Of a stretch of 39,474 nt of DNA, positions 15,838-23,808 are shown in pieces. How positions within the stretch are numbered: position 1 is the stretch's first letter; every line of letters starts with the position of its first letter. The stretch covers positions 1 to 39,474 of the forward strand of contig JBLHXN010000020.1 in assembly GCA_047630355.1 (NCBI GenBank), written 5' to 3'. The notes beneath the pieces were generated by a model. It searched no databases. It was given only the letters and a program-made list of their open reading frames with translations, and was not told the origin of the DNA. Source of the DNA: JANQUM01 sp047630355 (GTDB lineage Bacteria > Bacteroidota > Bacteroidia > Cytophagales > Spirosomataceae). The translations under genes were made by a program, and so were the position numbers.

Positions 15838-16860
15838 CTAACTGCTTTTGTACAACGCAAAACTTGTTAAAATAAAGTCATTGAACTCATTTTCTTTCTC
15901 GAAACTTACTTTTATGGGAAGATAATAGAATGAGTTGCGAAATTCATCCGGTATGATATTCTTAATTTTCACAAAGTCTTTTTCTGTCGTCAGATATTGT
16001 GCTTTTCCATGAACAGCTATTATATCGTCAATAGATTTTGTGGTAAAATGATAATGATCATTAAACCTGTACATTTCGCTTACACTAAAGGTTTTGTTGG
16101 CGTATTCCTCAAAAAGTTCAGGTTTAGCAATTCCAGAAATAAGAACTGTCTCTACATTTAAGTCAAAAAGCTGGTTATTGTAACCAATCGTGTTCTGGTA
16201 AGAAAGCCGTGAGAAAAAAACTAATTTATCATTGTCAACAAACTTTTTTATTTCACTGATAATAAAGCCCTTGTATTTAGCATCAATCTCTTCCGGGCAT
16301 TTAGTCACGATGATCCCGTCAGCACGATTTGCATTCTCTTTAAATTCTCGGAGTCTCCCAACGGGAAGCATTTCATCTCGTGTAAAAGGCTGCTGATAAG
16401 TTGTCAAGAGTAAATTTAGGTGAGGGGAAATATATTGGTGCTGAAAAGCATCGTCCAATAAAATTACGGTGGGCTTGCGTATTTTCATTATTTCAAGAAC
16501 TCCTTTGGGTCGGTCTTCGCAAACATAAACATTTACGGAATCAGCATATTTATTGTGAATCTGAAAAGGTTCGTCGCCAATTGTTTGTGGCGTACTTTTT
16601 TTATCCGCTTTTAGAAATCCAGTAGTTTTTCTGCCGTAACCACGACTTAGAACCGCAATTTCTTCGTTTTTAAAAAGGTCAATAAAGTACTCTACGTGCG
16701 GAGTTTTACCGGTTCCACCAATTTGTAAATTGCCAACTGATAGAGTAAACACGGACGGTTGGTATTTTTTCAATATCTTTACACGAAAGAAAAAGTTTCG
16801 AAGGGATGTGATTGCACCATATAATAAACCGATCGGTAAAAATATCCGTTTTGTATTCAT
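15838..16860 (-). CDS. lpxK: Tetraacyldisaccharide 4'-kinase LpxK
   Basis: An inner-membrane-associated kinase that adds the 4'-phosphate to the lipid A precursor, giving lipid IVA. The 340 residues show the family features: an N-terminal hydrophobic membrane-contact helix (IFLPIGLLYGAITSLRNFFF), the Walker A loop NLQIGGTGKTP, LSRGYGRKTTG, GDEPFQI, VILLDDAFQHQ and LPVGRLREF. The start is ATG 16860 (MNTKRIFLPIGLL). An upstream in-frame ATG at 16893 adds 11 residues and would overlap the divergent menC start. The gene sits 6 bases upstream of the porin gene on the same strand and 26 bases from the divergent menC. With the LptF/G-type permease it shows the cell makes lipid A. Confidence 0.94.
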   Translation of the reverse strand: MNTKRIFLPIGLLYGAITSLRNFFFRVKILKKYQPSVFTLSVGNLQIGGTGKTPHVEYFIDLFKNEEIAVLSRGYGRKTTGFLKADKKSTPQTIGDEPFQIHNKYADSVNVYVCEDRPKGVLEIMKIRKPTVILLDDAFQHQYISPHLNLLLTTYQQPFTRDEMLPVGRLREFKENANRADGIIVTKCPEEIDAKYKGFIISEIKKFVDNDKLVFFSRLSYQNTIGYNNQLFDLNVETVLISGIAKPELFEEYANKTFSVSEMYRFNDHYHFTTKSIDDIIAVHGKAQYLTTEKDFVKIKNIIPDEFRNSFYYLPIKVSFEKENEFNDFILTSFALYKSS

Positions 16861-16886
16861 GAAAATTTCTTCAGACTCCTTTGAAT

Positions 16887-17990
16887 ATGTCACTAAAAGC
16901 CTCCTATTTTAAAAAGACCTTCAAATTTAAGTTCGATGCCGGAACTTCCCGAGGCATTTTACGAGAAAAAGTTTCTTACTTTATTTTAATATCTGATACC
17001 CAGAAAAAAACGGTGTTTGGAATTGGAGAAGCAGCACCTTTAAGAGGCTTAAGTATTGATGACGTACCCGATTTTGAAAAAAAATTAAATCACATCACCT
17101 ATAATTTCAACTTACTCGATATTGAGGTTTTTGACTGGAACATTAATATAATAGTAGATCAGCTGATAAACAATAAGTTCCCTTCTATTATATTCGGTTT
17201 TGAAACGGCTCTTTGGGATTACCTAAATGGTGGTCAAAGGGTAATCTTTAACAATGAATTTGCTAGGGGTCAAAGAAAGGTTGAAATTAATGGTTTAATA
17301 TGGATGGGTTCCAAGAAAATCATGGAGGAACAAATCAGCAAAAAAATCAACGAAGGATACAAAACTATAAAAATGAAAGTCGGGGCAATCGACTTTGACA
17401 GTGAAGTGAAGTTACTAGAATCTATCAGGAATAAATTTGACAAATTTTCAATCACTTTACGCGTGGATGCAAATGGAGCATTCGATACTAATCAGGCTCG
17501 AGAAGCATTGAAAACATACCGTAAACTGGATATTCACAGCATCGAACAACCAATTGAAGCAGGACAACCTGACGAAATGGCCGAACTTTGCCGCGAGAAT
17601 ATCATTCCTATTGCCTTAGACGAAGAGCTTATTGGTGTCAGCGATTACGTAGAAAAACGTAATTTACTGAAACAAATTGTGCCGCAGTACATTATCATAA
17701 AGCCTACGTTAGTTGGTGGACTGCGAGCGTCAAAAGAATGGATTGATGCAGCAAATCAGTTTGATGTTGAATGGTGGGCAACTTCGGCTCTCGAATCAAA
17801 TATTGGGCTAAATGCAATTTGCCAGTTTGCGGCTGAGTATCCCACTAATCTACCACAGGGACTCGGAACGGGGCAATTGTACGTACGAAATATCGAAAGT
17901 CCGCTCGAAATTGAAAACGGATACATTTCGCTTTCCGGGCCAGATAACTGGAACATCAGCGAATTAACTGACTCCGTAGAATTTCAATAG
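16887..17990 (+). CDS. menC: o-Succinylbenzoate synthase MenC
   Basis: An enolase-superfamily dehydratase that converts SHCHC to o-succinylbenzoate in menaquinone synthesis. In 367 residues the superfamily signatures are present in order: the catalytic K-x-K (YKTIKMKVG), the metal ligands Asp in LRVDANGAF, Glu in IEQPIEAGQ and Asp in ALDEELIG, then the second catalytic Lys in IIIKPTLVGG and the C-terminal WWATSALESNIGLNAI. Related dipeptide epimerases share the fold, but the pattern and the presence of menD in the same region favour MenC. The start is ATG 16887 (MSLKASYFKKTFKF). The gene is divergent from lpxK, and its last 35 bases overlap the convergent ybeY gene. No other men gene is adjacent. 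Confidence 0.92.
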   Translation: MSLKASYFKKTFKFKFDAGTSRGILREKVSYFILISDTQKKTVFGIGEAAPLRGLSIDDVPDFEKKLNHITYNFNLLDIEVFDWNINIIVDQLINNKFPSIIFGFETALWDYLNGGQRVIFNNEFARGQRKVEINGLIWMGSKKIMEEQISKKINEGYKTIKMKVGAIDFDSEVKLLESIRNKFDKFSITLRVDANGAFDTNQAREALKTYRKLDIHSIEQPIEAGQPDEMAELCRENIIPIALDEELIGVSDYVEKRNLLKQIVPQYIIIKPTLVGGLRASKEWIDAANQFDVEWWATSALESNIGLNAICQFAAEYPTNLPQGLGTGQLYVRNIESPLEIENGYISLSGPDNWNISELTDSVEFQ

Positions 17991-18390
17991 CCACATCCTC
18001 CTTTTCCCGCATTATTACCTTTTCGTCTTTGCTTTTATCGCCGTATCCACACAAGTGTAGTAATCCGTGCGAAATCACGCGGAAGATTTCATCCTGAAAT
18101 TCTACTTCAAAATTAACCGCATTTTCTTTCACCCGGTCTATACTAATAAATATATCTCCTTCTATATATTCATCAGCATCATCATTATTATCAAAAGATA
18201 TAATATCAGTAAATGTCTCGTGTGCCAGAAACTGTTTGTTGATTGCTAAGAGTGCGTCATCGTCTACAAAGATATAATTCAGTTCGTCAATTTTCTTCCC
18301 TTCTTGCTCCGCAATCAGCTTCAATCCATTTTTAACTTTTTGTTTATTGGCAAGCTTAAAAGATTTTAGCTCTGAATTAAAGTATATCAT
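17956..18390 (-). CDS. ybeY: Endoribonuclease / rRNA maturation factor YbeY
   Basis: A 144-residue metallo-endoribonuclease needed for 16S rRNA 3' processing and ribosome quality control. The zinc motif is HGLLHLCGYGD (HxxxHxxGYxD): the third ligand is Asp instead of the usual His, which as far as I recall is normal for Bacteroidota members (GYKDK and similar). The other signature, TDIISFDNND, is also present (typical form T-D-V-L-S-F). The start is ATG 18390. The gene overlaps menC by 35 bases at the 3' end, the longest convergent overlap in the window, so its last 11 codons also constrain menC. It is divergent from tRNA-Ala. Confidence 0.95.
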   Translation of the reverse strand: MIYFNSELKSFKLANKQKVKNGLKLIAEQEGKKIDELNYIFVDDDALLAINKQFLAHETFTDIISFDNNDDADEYIEGDIFISIDRVKENAVNFEVEFQDEIFRVISHGLLHLCGYGDKSKDEKVIMREKEDVAIEILRSQLIR

Positions 18391-18412
18391 TAATAAAATT
18401 TTATTTAAAATG

Positions 18413-18443
18413 TTTGAACGTATCAGAAATGCTACTAATTTTG
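18413..18443 (+). promoter_or_regulatory. Promoter of tRNA-Ala
   Basis: TTTG at 18413-18416, a 19-base spacer and TAATTTTG at 18436-18443: an exact match to the Bacteroidota consensus. Initiation near 18450 would precede the tRNA by about 9 bases. Confidence 0.75.
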
Positions 18444-18458
18444 TGTTCTTAAAAAAAC

Positions 18459-18532
18459 GGGGATGTAGCTCAGTTGGCTAGAGTGCTTGACTGGCAGTCA
18501 AGAGGTCGTCGGTTCGAGCCCGATCTTCTCCA
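18459..18532 (+). tRNA. tRNA-Ala (anticodon GGC)
   Basis: A 74-base tRNA. The acceptor GGGGATG pairs with CTTCTCC (18525-18531), with one G-U and one T-T mismatch, and the discriminator is A at 18532. The D-arm region is TGTAGCTCAGTTGGCTAGAG, the anticodon stem is CTTGA/TCAAG around loop CTGGCAG, so the anticodon is GGC (18493-18495), and the T-arm is GTCGG-TTCGAGC-CCGAT. CCA is not encoded. It has its own promoter and a strong terminator. Confidence 0.96.
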
Positions 18533-18536
18533 CTTC

Positions 18537-18567
18537 AAAGTGACTTCTTACGAAGTCACTTTTTTTA
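18537..18567 (+). terminator. Terminator of tRNA-Ala, also covering the hisC end
   Basis: AAAGTGACTTC (18537-18547) and GAAGTCACTTT (18552-18562) form an 11-bp stem with loop TTAC, followed by Ts to 18567. The loop and right arm contain the last codons and stop of the convergent hisC gene. On the minus strand the stem is followed by only TTT, so it is a weaker terminator in that direction. Confidence 0.9.
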
Positions 18568-19597
18568 TGGTCTCTATCAGCGTTTCCAGTTCGCTCTTTG
18601 TGCCAATCGAAATTCGCAAGCACCCTTCGCACAATTGCACCTTCGTGCGGTTACGAATAATAACCAATTCCCGAATCAATTTTTCAAATAATTCATCTGC
18701 TTGATTAAACTTAACCAAAAGCTGATTTGAATCGGACGGGTATATTTTTTCAACGCAGCTCAATTTCGTCAATTCGGTCTTTAACCAATTCTTATTTGAG
18801 TTTATCTGACTTATAATTTCTGGTAATTTCTCGAAACTATCCAGTGCTTTGACAAGCTCTTCCTGCGTAAGCTGATTGAGGTTATATGGGTATTTAATAT
18901 TATTTAAAACACTTATTATAAACTCGTTGGAGTACGCCGCTCCCAATCGTAAGCCCGCCATTCCCCAAGCTTTTGAGAACGTTTGGATGACTACTAAGTT
19001 TTCGAATTCATTAATTTTACCAATGAATGATTCGGCATTCCCAAAATCAACGTATGCTTCATCAACCACTACAATAACATCAGGATTATTTTTGATTAAT
19101 TGCAATACTGAGGTATCGTCAAGTAAATTTCCCGATGGGTTATTCGGAGAACAGAGCCACAGCATTTTAACTTTCGAGGTAAGCTTAGATTCCACCGCTG
19201 AAACGTCAATTTGAAATTCTTCGGTTAACGGAACTTCAATAACTTTCACATTTTGGATGTCCGCACAAACCTTGTACATACCATACGTGGGCGGCAAAAT
19301 CATGATTGCATCTTTCTGCGGCTCGCAAAATACTTTTATCAGTAAATCTATTGCTTCGTCAGAGCCATTTCCCAGAAATATCTGTTTGGGCTGAACCCTC
19401 TTAATGGCGGCGAGTTTTACCTTTGCTTCACGTTGGTGCGGATCTGGATACCGGTTGTGGGGTTTGCTTGTGACAGAACCGAACGGGTTTTCGTTAGCAT
19501 CCAAAAAGACACCATCGCTGCCGTCAAACTCATCCCGTGCCGAAGAGTAAGGCTTTAATTTCAGAAGGTGTGGTCTTACAAGTTGTTCTATTTTCAC
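18548..19597 (-). CDS. hisC: Histidinol-phosphate aminotransferase
   Basis: A PLP-dependent class I/II aminotransferase that converts imidazole-acetol phosphate to histidinol phosphate, and often also acts on aromatic amino acids. The 349 residues carry LDANENPFG, NRYPDP, LGNGSDEAIDLLI, SPNNPSGN, VVDEAYVDF and the PLP-binding Lys in FSKAWGMAGLRLG; RISIGT near the C-terminus carries the substrate-carboxylate Arg. The start is a GTG at 19597 (MKIEQLVRPHLLKLKPYS), which matches the family N-terminus; no ATG is available nearby. The rest of the his operon is not adjacent, so this copy is isolated. The stop codon lies in the loop of the tRNA-Ala terminator hairpin. It is divergent from hemF with 116 bases between starts. 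Confidence 0.94.
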   Translation of the reverse strand: MKIEQLVRPHLLKLKPYSSARDEFDGSDGVFLDANENPFGSVTSKPHNRYPDPHQREAKVKLAAIKRVQPKQIFLGNGSDEAIDLLIKVFCEPQKDAIMILPPTYGMYKVCADIQNVKVIEVPLTEEFQIDVSAVESKLTSKVKMLWLCSPNNPSGNLLDDTSVLQLIKNNPDVIVVVDEAYVDFGNAESFIGKINEFENLVVIQTFSKAWGMAGLRLGAAYSNEFIISVLNNIKYPYNLNQLTQEELVKALDSFEKLPEIISQINSNKNWLKTELTKLSCVEKIYPSDSNQLLVKFNQADELFEKLIRELVIIRNRTKVQLCEGCLRISIGTKSELETLIETIKKVTS

Positions 19598-19681
19598 AAA
19601 ATTTCTTTTTTAGATTTAGTAAATTCTCCTTTCGGATAGCTATTATCAGCTACTTATTATAGAACTCAGGGCGATAATAAT

Positions 19682-19689
19682 TAAATTTG
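19682..19689 (+). promoter_or_regulatory. Possible -7 box of hemF
   Basis: TAAATTTG matches TAnnTTTG and ends 24 bases before the hemF ATG. No TTG is found at the expected upstream distance, so the assignment is weak. Confidence 0.35.
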
Positions 19690-19713
19690 TCACAAAAATA
19701 CAAATCCCGTTTG

Positions 19714-20607
19714 ATGTCAAAAGAACTCGTAATTGATTATTTTCAAAAGTTACAAGATAGTATTTGTGCTGATTTACACGCCTTCGATTCCGCAGGCAAA
19801 TTTAAGGAAGATAAATGGGAACACCACTCGGGCGGAGGTGGACGAACCCGAACTTTTCAGGGAGAAATAATTGAGAAAGGCGGTGTTAATTTTTCCGCAG
19901 TTGAAGGCGTAACCAGCGAATCTCTGCAAAAACAACTGCAAATCTCGGAAGAGTTAAATTTTACAGCAACCGGAGTTTCCATTGTGCTTCATCCGCATAA
20001 CCCGTTCGTTCCAATCATTCACATGAACGTGCGTTATTTCGAATTATCTGACGGAACGTATTGGTTTGGCGGCGGCATTGATCTTACGCCACATTTTGTT
20101 TTTGAAAAAGATTGCGTTTTCTTCCATTCAAAACTTAAAGAAATCTGCGATAAACATAATGTAAATCACTACCCAAAATTTAAAAAATGGGCGGATGACT
20201 ACTTTTACATCAAACACCGGGAAGAAACTCGAGGAATTGGCGGTATTTTCTTCGATCAGCTTTCAGAAAACGAAAGTATCACGAAAGAAGAAGTTTTTGA
20301 TTTCGTTAAAAGCGTTGGTGAAGTATTCACTGAGTTATACCTAACCATAGCCAAGAAAAGGTATCAGTTACCATTTTCAGAAAGTGACAAAAAATGGCAA
20401 TTTGTTCGTCGTGGCAGGTACGTTGAGTTTAACTTAGTTTGGGATCGTGGAACGAAGTTTGGTTTGGAGTCAGGAGGACGCACCGAGTCGATTCTAATGA
20501 GCTTACCTCCTACTGCTCAATGGTTTTATGACTTTCAACCGCAAAAAAATACCGCTGAAGAAATCTCCATGCGGTACTTTAAAAAGGGCATTGAATGGGT
20601 TATGTAA
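19714..20607 (+). CDS. hemF: Oxygen-dependent coproporphyrinogen III oxidase
   Basis: Uses O2 to decarboxylate coproporphyrinogen III to protoporphyrinogen IX in haem synthesis; cytoplasmic, usually a homodimer. In 297 residues the family signatures are complete: WEHHSGGGGRTRTF, VLHPHNPFVPIIHMNVRYFE, YWFGGGIDLTP, FYIKHREETRGIGGIFFD, and the C-terminal EFNLVWDRGTKFGLESGG with TESILMSLPP. The start is ATG 19714 (MSKELVIDYFQKLQD); a TTG at 19687 adds 9 residues lacking family character and would put the -7 box in the coding sequence. It indicates growth with oxygen. The 3' end is only 7 bases from the convergent msrB. Confidence 0.96.
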   Translation: MSKELVIDYFQKLQDSICADLHAFDSAGKFKEDKWEHHSGGGGRTRTFQGEIIEKGGVNFSAVEGVTSESLQKQLQISEELNFTATGVSIVLHPHNPFVPIIHMNVRYFELSDGTYWFGGGIDLTPHFVFEKDCVFFHSKLKEICDKHNVNHYPKFKKWADDYFYIKHREETRGIGGIFFDQLSENESITKEEVFDFVKSVGEVFTELYLTIAKKRYQLPFSESDKKWQFVRRGRYVEFNLVWDRGTKFGLESGGRTESILMSLPPTAQWFYDFQPQKNTAEEISMRYFKKGIEWVM

Positions 20608-20614
20608 ACCGAGC

Positions 20615-21127
20615 TTATTTGCTTTCCACGAATTTTAAACTTGCAGAATTCATACAATATCTCAAACCTGTAGGCTCTGGACCATCGTCAAAAACGTGAC
20701 CTAAATGGCTGTCGCAGCGGGCACAAACATTTTCGACCCGACGCATTCCGAATTTATTATCAACTTTTTCGCCAACGTTACATTCGTTGATTGGCTGCCA
20801 GAAACTCGGCCATCCGGTACCTGATTTAAACTTCGTTTCAGAAGAGAAAAGAGGCAAATCACAAGCTACGCACAGATAAGTTCCTTCTTTCTTATTATCC
20901 CAATAAACTCCCGAAAAAGCTCGTTCGGTGCCCGCTTCCCGAGCAACCTGATATTGAATATCGGTCAATTGCTTTTTCCATTCTTTATCAGTTTTTGTGA
21001 CCTTTTTGATGTCACAATCCTTTTTACTGATTGCAGAAGCGTTATCAGTCGTCGCCGATCTGGTGTTTTGAGATTGTGAGGTACAAGCCGTAGCAAGTAA
21101 AGTCAGTGTAATTAGTAGGTATTTCAT
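20615..21127 (-). CDS. msrB: Peptide-methionine (R)-S-oxide reductase, lipoprotein form
   Basis: Reduces methionine-R-sulfoxide in proteins. The 170-residue protein starts with a lipoprotein signal (MKYLLITLTLLATAC, lipidated Cys15) and a Ser/Thr-rich linker, then the MsrB domain. Visible are the zinc-binding pairs CVAC and CARC, the GTGWPSFWQPI motif, DSHLGHVFDDGPEPTGLRYC, and the catalytic Cys in RYCMNSASL. The lipid anchor places the enzyme in the periplasm, protecting envelope proteins from oxidation. It lies 40 bases downstream of the PhoD-like gene on the same strand and may share its transcript. It converges on hemF with 7 bases between the stops. Confidence 0.93.
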   Translation of the reverse strand: MKYLLITLTLLATACTSQSQNTRSATTDNASAISKKDCDIKKVTKTDKEWKKQLTDIQYQVAREAGTERAFSGVYWDNKKEGTYLCVACDLPLFSSETKFKSGTGWPSFWQPINECNVGEKVDNKFGMRRVENVCARCDSHLGHVFDDGPEPTGLRYCMNSASLKFVESK

Positions 21128-21167
21128 ATTACTTTTATTTCATATACGAAATTGATACGCAAATTGT

Positions 21168-22502
21168 TCAATTACGGGGCTTGCGTAAATCGTTAGCTTT
21201 GATATTATACGTCCAAAGCAGACTTCCGCCCGCATTCATAACATCAATTTTCAAATTACGATCGGTTCGTTTTCCCGAAACTTCCATAATTGCGTAATTG
21301 TGTTCTTTCACTAATGTTCCCTCCACCACCGGCGAATTTGTCATTTCTTCATCGGTCGGAGAAGCAGTTCCGGAAGTGAGCGGCGAAATGGTAATATCGT
21401 ACAACGGGTAAGTTTCCGAACGGTCAAGTTTTTGTAAAACGGTGCTGTGTCGATCACCCGTGATAAATAGTACACCACTAATATTATTCTCTTCGATTTT
21501 TTTGAGAAGTCTTGTTCTGGCTTCGGGGAATGTTGACATATTTTCAAAAATAGCCACGGGGTTTATGACCTGACCACCCGTAACCACAAACTTGAAGGGG
21601 GCACTTGACGACGCCAACGCATCAATCAACCAATCTTCTTGCTTTTGTCCGAAATAATCTTTCGCGTCATCCTTCAAATAATTTGGTGCTCTGAAATAGC
21701 GATCGTCCATTAAGAAGAACTGGCAATCTTGCCAGAAGAACGTTCCAGTTATTCCTTCATCTTTAAACGCGTAATTAGGGTTTCCCCAGTTATTTTTGAA
21801 TGCTTCGAGTGTAATATCTTTGTTCCAATAACTACGATCTGAATCGTTTGGTCCGTAATCATGATCGTCCCAGATTGCGTAATGCGAAGTATTTGCCCAA
21901 AGTGGTTGAAGTTCAGGCATCTTTTTAAATTCTGCGTAACGGTGGTAAATTCCTGTACGGCTGTTCCAATCTGGTTCGCGGAGGTAGACGTTATCACCCG
22001 TCCAGAGCATGAAATCTGGTTTGTCGTCATAAATTGATTTAAAAATTCCATTTCCACCGCCGTAAGGTCTTCCTGGTCTGTCAAAACGTTCCTCATTTGT
22101 GTAAGTACAGCTTCCTACCGCAAATTTAAACTCGGGCGGATCAGTACGGTACTGCCACAAAGTCTGCGTTTGAAACGAAAGCGGATAACTGAAATCCATC
22201 TTTTTACCATCAATGTACAGCTCGTACTCGTATTTCTTCGACGGCAGCACTTCGTCGGCAATTAATTTTACGATGTAAGCATCAGATTTACTCGAAGTCA
22301 TTTTCTCGGTTACGAATGACGTAGTATCACCGTCAATTTCATGGTATTTGAAATAAACTTCAGCGGCTTGTTCAGTTTGAACCCAAAGTAAAACTTCCCG
22401 CATGGTAGAATAACCCACCATTGGCCCCGATTTTACCTGAGCATTTGCGGTAAAAAAGGACGTAAAGAACAATACAAGTAACAAAAGTCGTTTCATCTTC
22501 AT
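21168..22502 (-). CDS. Exported PhoD-like phosphatase / phosphodiesterase
   Basis: A 444-residue secreted metallophosphoesterase of the alkaline phosphatase D type. After a signal peptide (MKMKRLLLLVLFFTSFFTANA) comes an N-terminal Ig-like domain (about 25-125), then the PhoD catalytic domain with metal ligands in FAVGSCTY, LWTGDNVYLRE, IWDDHDYGPND and GVLFITGDRHS. Such enzymes release phosphate from phosphomonoesters and diesters outside the cytoplasm. The ATG at 22502 or the one two codons later (22496) could be used. The family is known to depend on metals such as Ca and Fe, which is not checkable here. msrB follows 40 bases downstream; lysA is divergent, with 82 bases between starts. Confidence 0.9.
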   Translation of the reverse strand: MKMKRLLLLVLFFTSFFTANAQVKSGPMVGYSTMREVLLWVQTEQAAEVYFKYHEIDGDTTSFVTEKMTSSKSDAYIVKLIADEVLPSKKYEYELYIDGKKMDFSYPLSFQTQTLWQYRTDPPEFKFAVGSCTYTNEERFDRPGRPYGGGNGIFKSIYDDKPDFMLWTGDNVYLREPDWNSRTGIYHRYAEFKKMPELQPLWANTSHYAIWDDHDYGPNDSDRSYWNKDITLEAFKNNWGNPNYAFKDEGITGTFFWQDCQFFLMDDRYFRAPNYLKDDAKDYFGQKQEDWLIDALASSSAPFKFVVTGGQVINPVAIFENMSTFPEARTRLLKKIEENNISGVLFITGDRHSTVLQKLDRSETYPLYDITISPLTSGTASPTDEEMTNSPVVEGTLVKEHNYAIMEVSGKRTDRNLKIDVMNAGGSLLWTYNIKANDLRKPRN

Positions 22503-22552
22503 TTTTTTGACGAAGTTAGCAATTCAATAACTCGCAGAATAATAATTATCAA

Positions 22553-22560
22553 TAACTTTG
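22553..22560 (+). promoter_or_regulatory. Possible -7 box of lysA
   Basis: TAACTTTG matches TAnnTTTG and ends 24 bases before the lysA GTG. A TTG at -33 distance is not visible. Confidence 0.4.
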
Positions 22561-22584
22561 CGTGAATAATAAAAACCGTTTACC

Positions 22585-23808
22585 GTGACCGCCCAAATTA
22601 AAACTCAAAGAGAAACGCTTTTAGAAGCAGTTGAAACCTACGGCTCCCCGTTATATTTTTACGACGCCAACAAAATCATTGTCCAAATTGAAAACATGCG
22701 AAATGCGTTTAAAGGCGTTGACTTAAAACTCAAATACGCCTGTAAAGCATTAACCAATATTAATGTTCTAAAATTGATGAATAAGCACGGCGTTGACGTC
22801 GATGTTGTATCAGTTGAAGAAGCTCAAATAGCTTTGAGAGCAGGTTACGCTCCTACCCAAATCCAATATACGCCGAGCGGTGTTTCTTTCTCAGAAATTG
22901 AGGAAGCAGTTTCGTTAGGAATTAGGATGAACCTCGATTCATTACAGGTTATCGAACAGTTTGGCGAACAATTTGGCTCGTCCATGCCGATTTGTTTGCG
23001 GGTAAACCCCTCAATTATGGGCGGTGGCAACGCTAAGATTTCTGTTGGACACGCCAATTCGAAGTTTGGGATTCCATATCAGCAGTTTGACAAAGTAGCT
23101 GAACTGGTAAATAAATATGACCTAAAAGTTACGGGTCTGCATCAGCACACAGGTTCTGACTTCAAAAATGCCGATGTAATCATTGATGCCGCCGAAGTGC
23201 TTTATAAGTTAGCGATGGACCATTTCCCGGAGTTAGAATTCATCGACCTCGGTTCTGGTTTCAAAGTCGCTTACTCCGCCGATGATTACGTCACGGATAT
23301 GGAAAGTCTCGGCAAAAAGGTGGTGGAATCTTTCAACGCATTTACCAAACGTTACGGAAAACCTATCCAGCTGTGGTTTGAGCCGGGTAAATATTTAGTG
23401 AGCGAATGCGGTTATTTATTGACGAAAGCCACCGTTATCAAGTACAATCCCTCGGTAAATTTTGTGGGAATTGATTCAGGACTTAACCACTTAATCCGTC
23501 CGATGATGTACGACGCTTACCACGAAATTGAGAATCTTTCAAATTCTGAAGGTGAGAAGAAGAAATACAATGTGGTAGGTTATATTTGCGAAAACGACAC
23601 GTTTGGTGAAGATAGAATGCTCAACGAAGTTTCTGTTGGAGACGTAATCAGCATAAAAAATGCCGGTGCATACGCTTTTTCGATGGCATCAAATTATAAT
23701 TCCCGGGTTCGCCCGGCGGAAGTGATGCTTTACAACAATGAACTCAAACTCATCCGTCGCCGCGAAACGCTTGAAGATATCCTCGAAACTCAAATCGAAG
23801 TATTATGA
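22585..23808 (+). CDS. lysA: Diaminopimelate decarboxylase
   Basis: A PLP enzyme that decarboxylates meso-diaminopimelate to lysine, the last step of lysine synthesis. It belongs to fold type III (alanine-racemase-like barrel). The 407 residues show the PLP Lys in LKYACKALTNINVL, the HTGSDFKNADV region, DLGSGFKVAY, WFEPGKYLVSECGYLL, and the substrate and active-site motif CENDTFGEDR. The start is a GTG at 22585 (MTAQIKTQRETLLEAVE); no ATG is available upstream of the conserved YGSPLYFYDANKI. The stop overlaps the start of the next gene by ATGA, so the two are translationally coupled. Confidence 0.95.
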   Translation: MTAQIKTQRETLLEAVETYGSPLYFYDANKIIVQIENMRNAFKGVDLKLKYACKALTNINVLKLMNKHGVDVDVVSVEEAQIALRAGYAPTQIQYTPSGVSFSEIEEAVSLGIRMNLDSLQVIEQFGEQFGSSMPICLRVNPSIMGGGNAKISVGHANSKFGIPYQQFDKVAELVNKYDLKVTGLHQHTGSDFKNADVIIDAAEVLYKLAMDHFPELEFIDLGSGFKVAYSADDYVTDMESLGKKVVESFNAFTKRYGKPIQLWFEPGKYLVSECGYLLTKATVIKYNPSVNFVGIDSGLNHLIRPMMYDAYHEIENLSNSEGEKKKYNVVGYICENDTFGEDRMLNEVSVGDVISIKNAGAYAFSMASNYNSRVRPAEVMLYNNELKLIRRRETLEDILETQIEVL

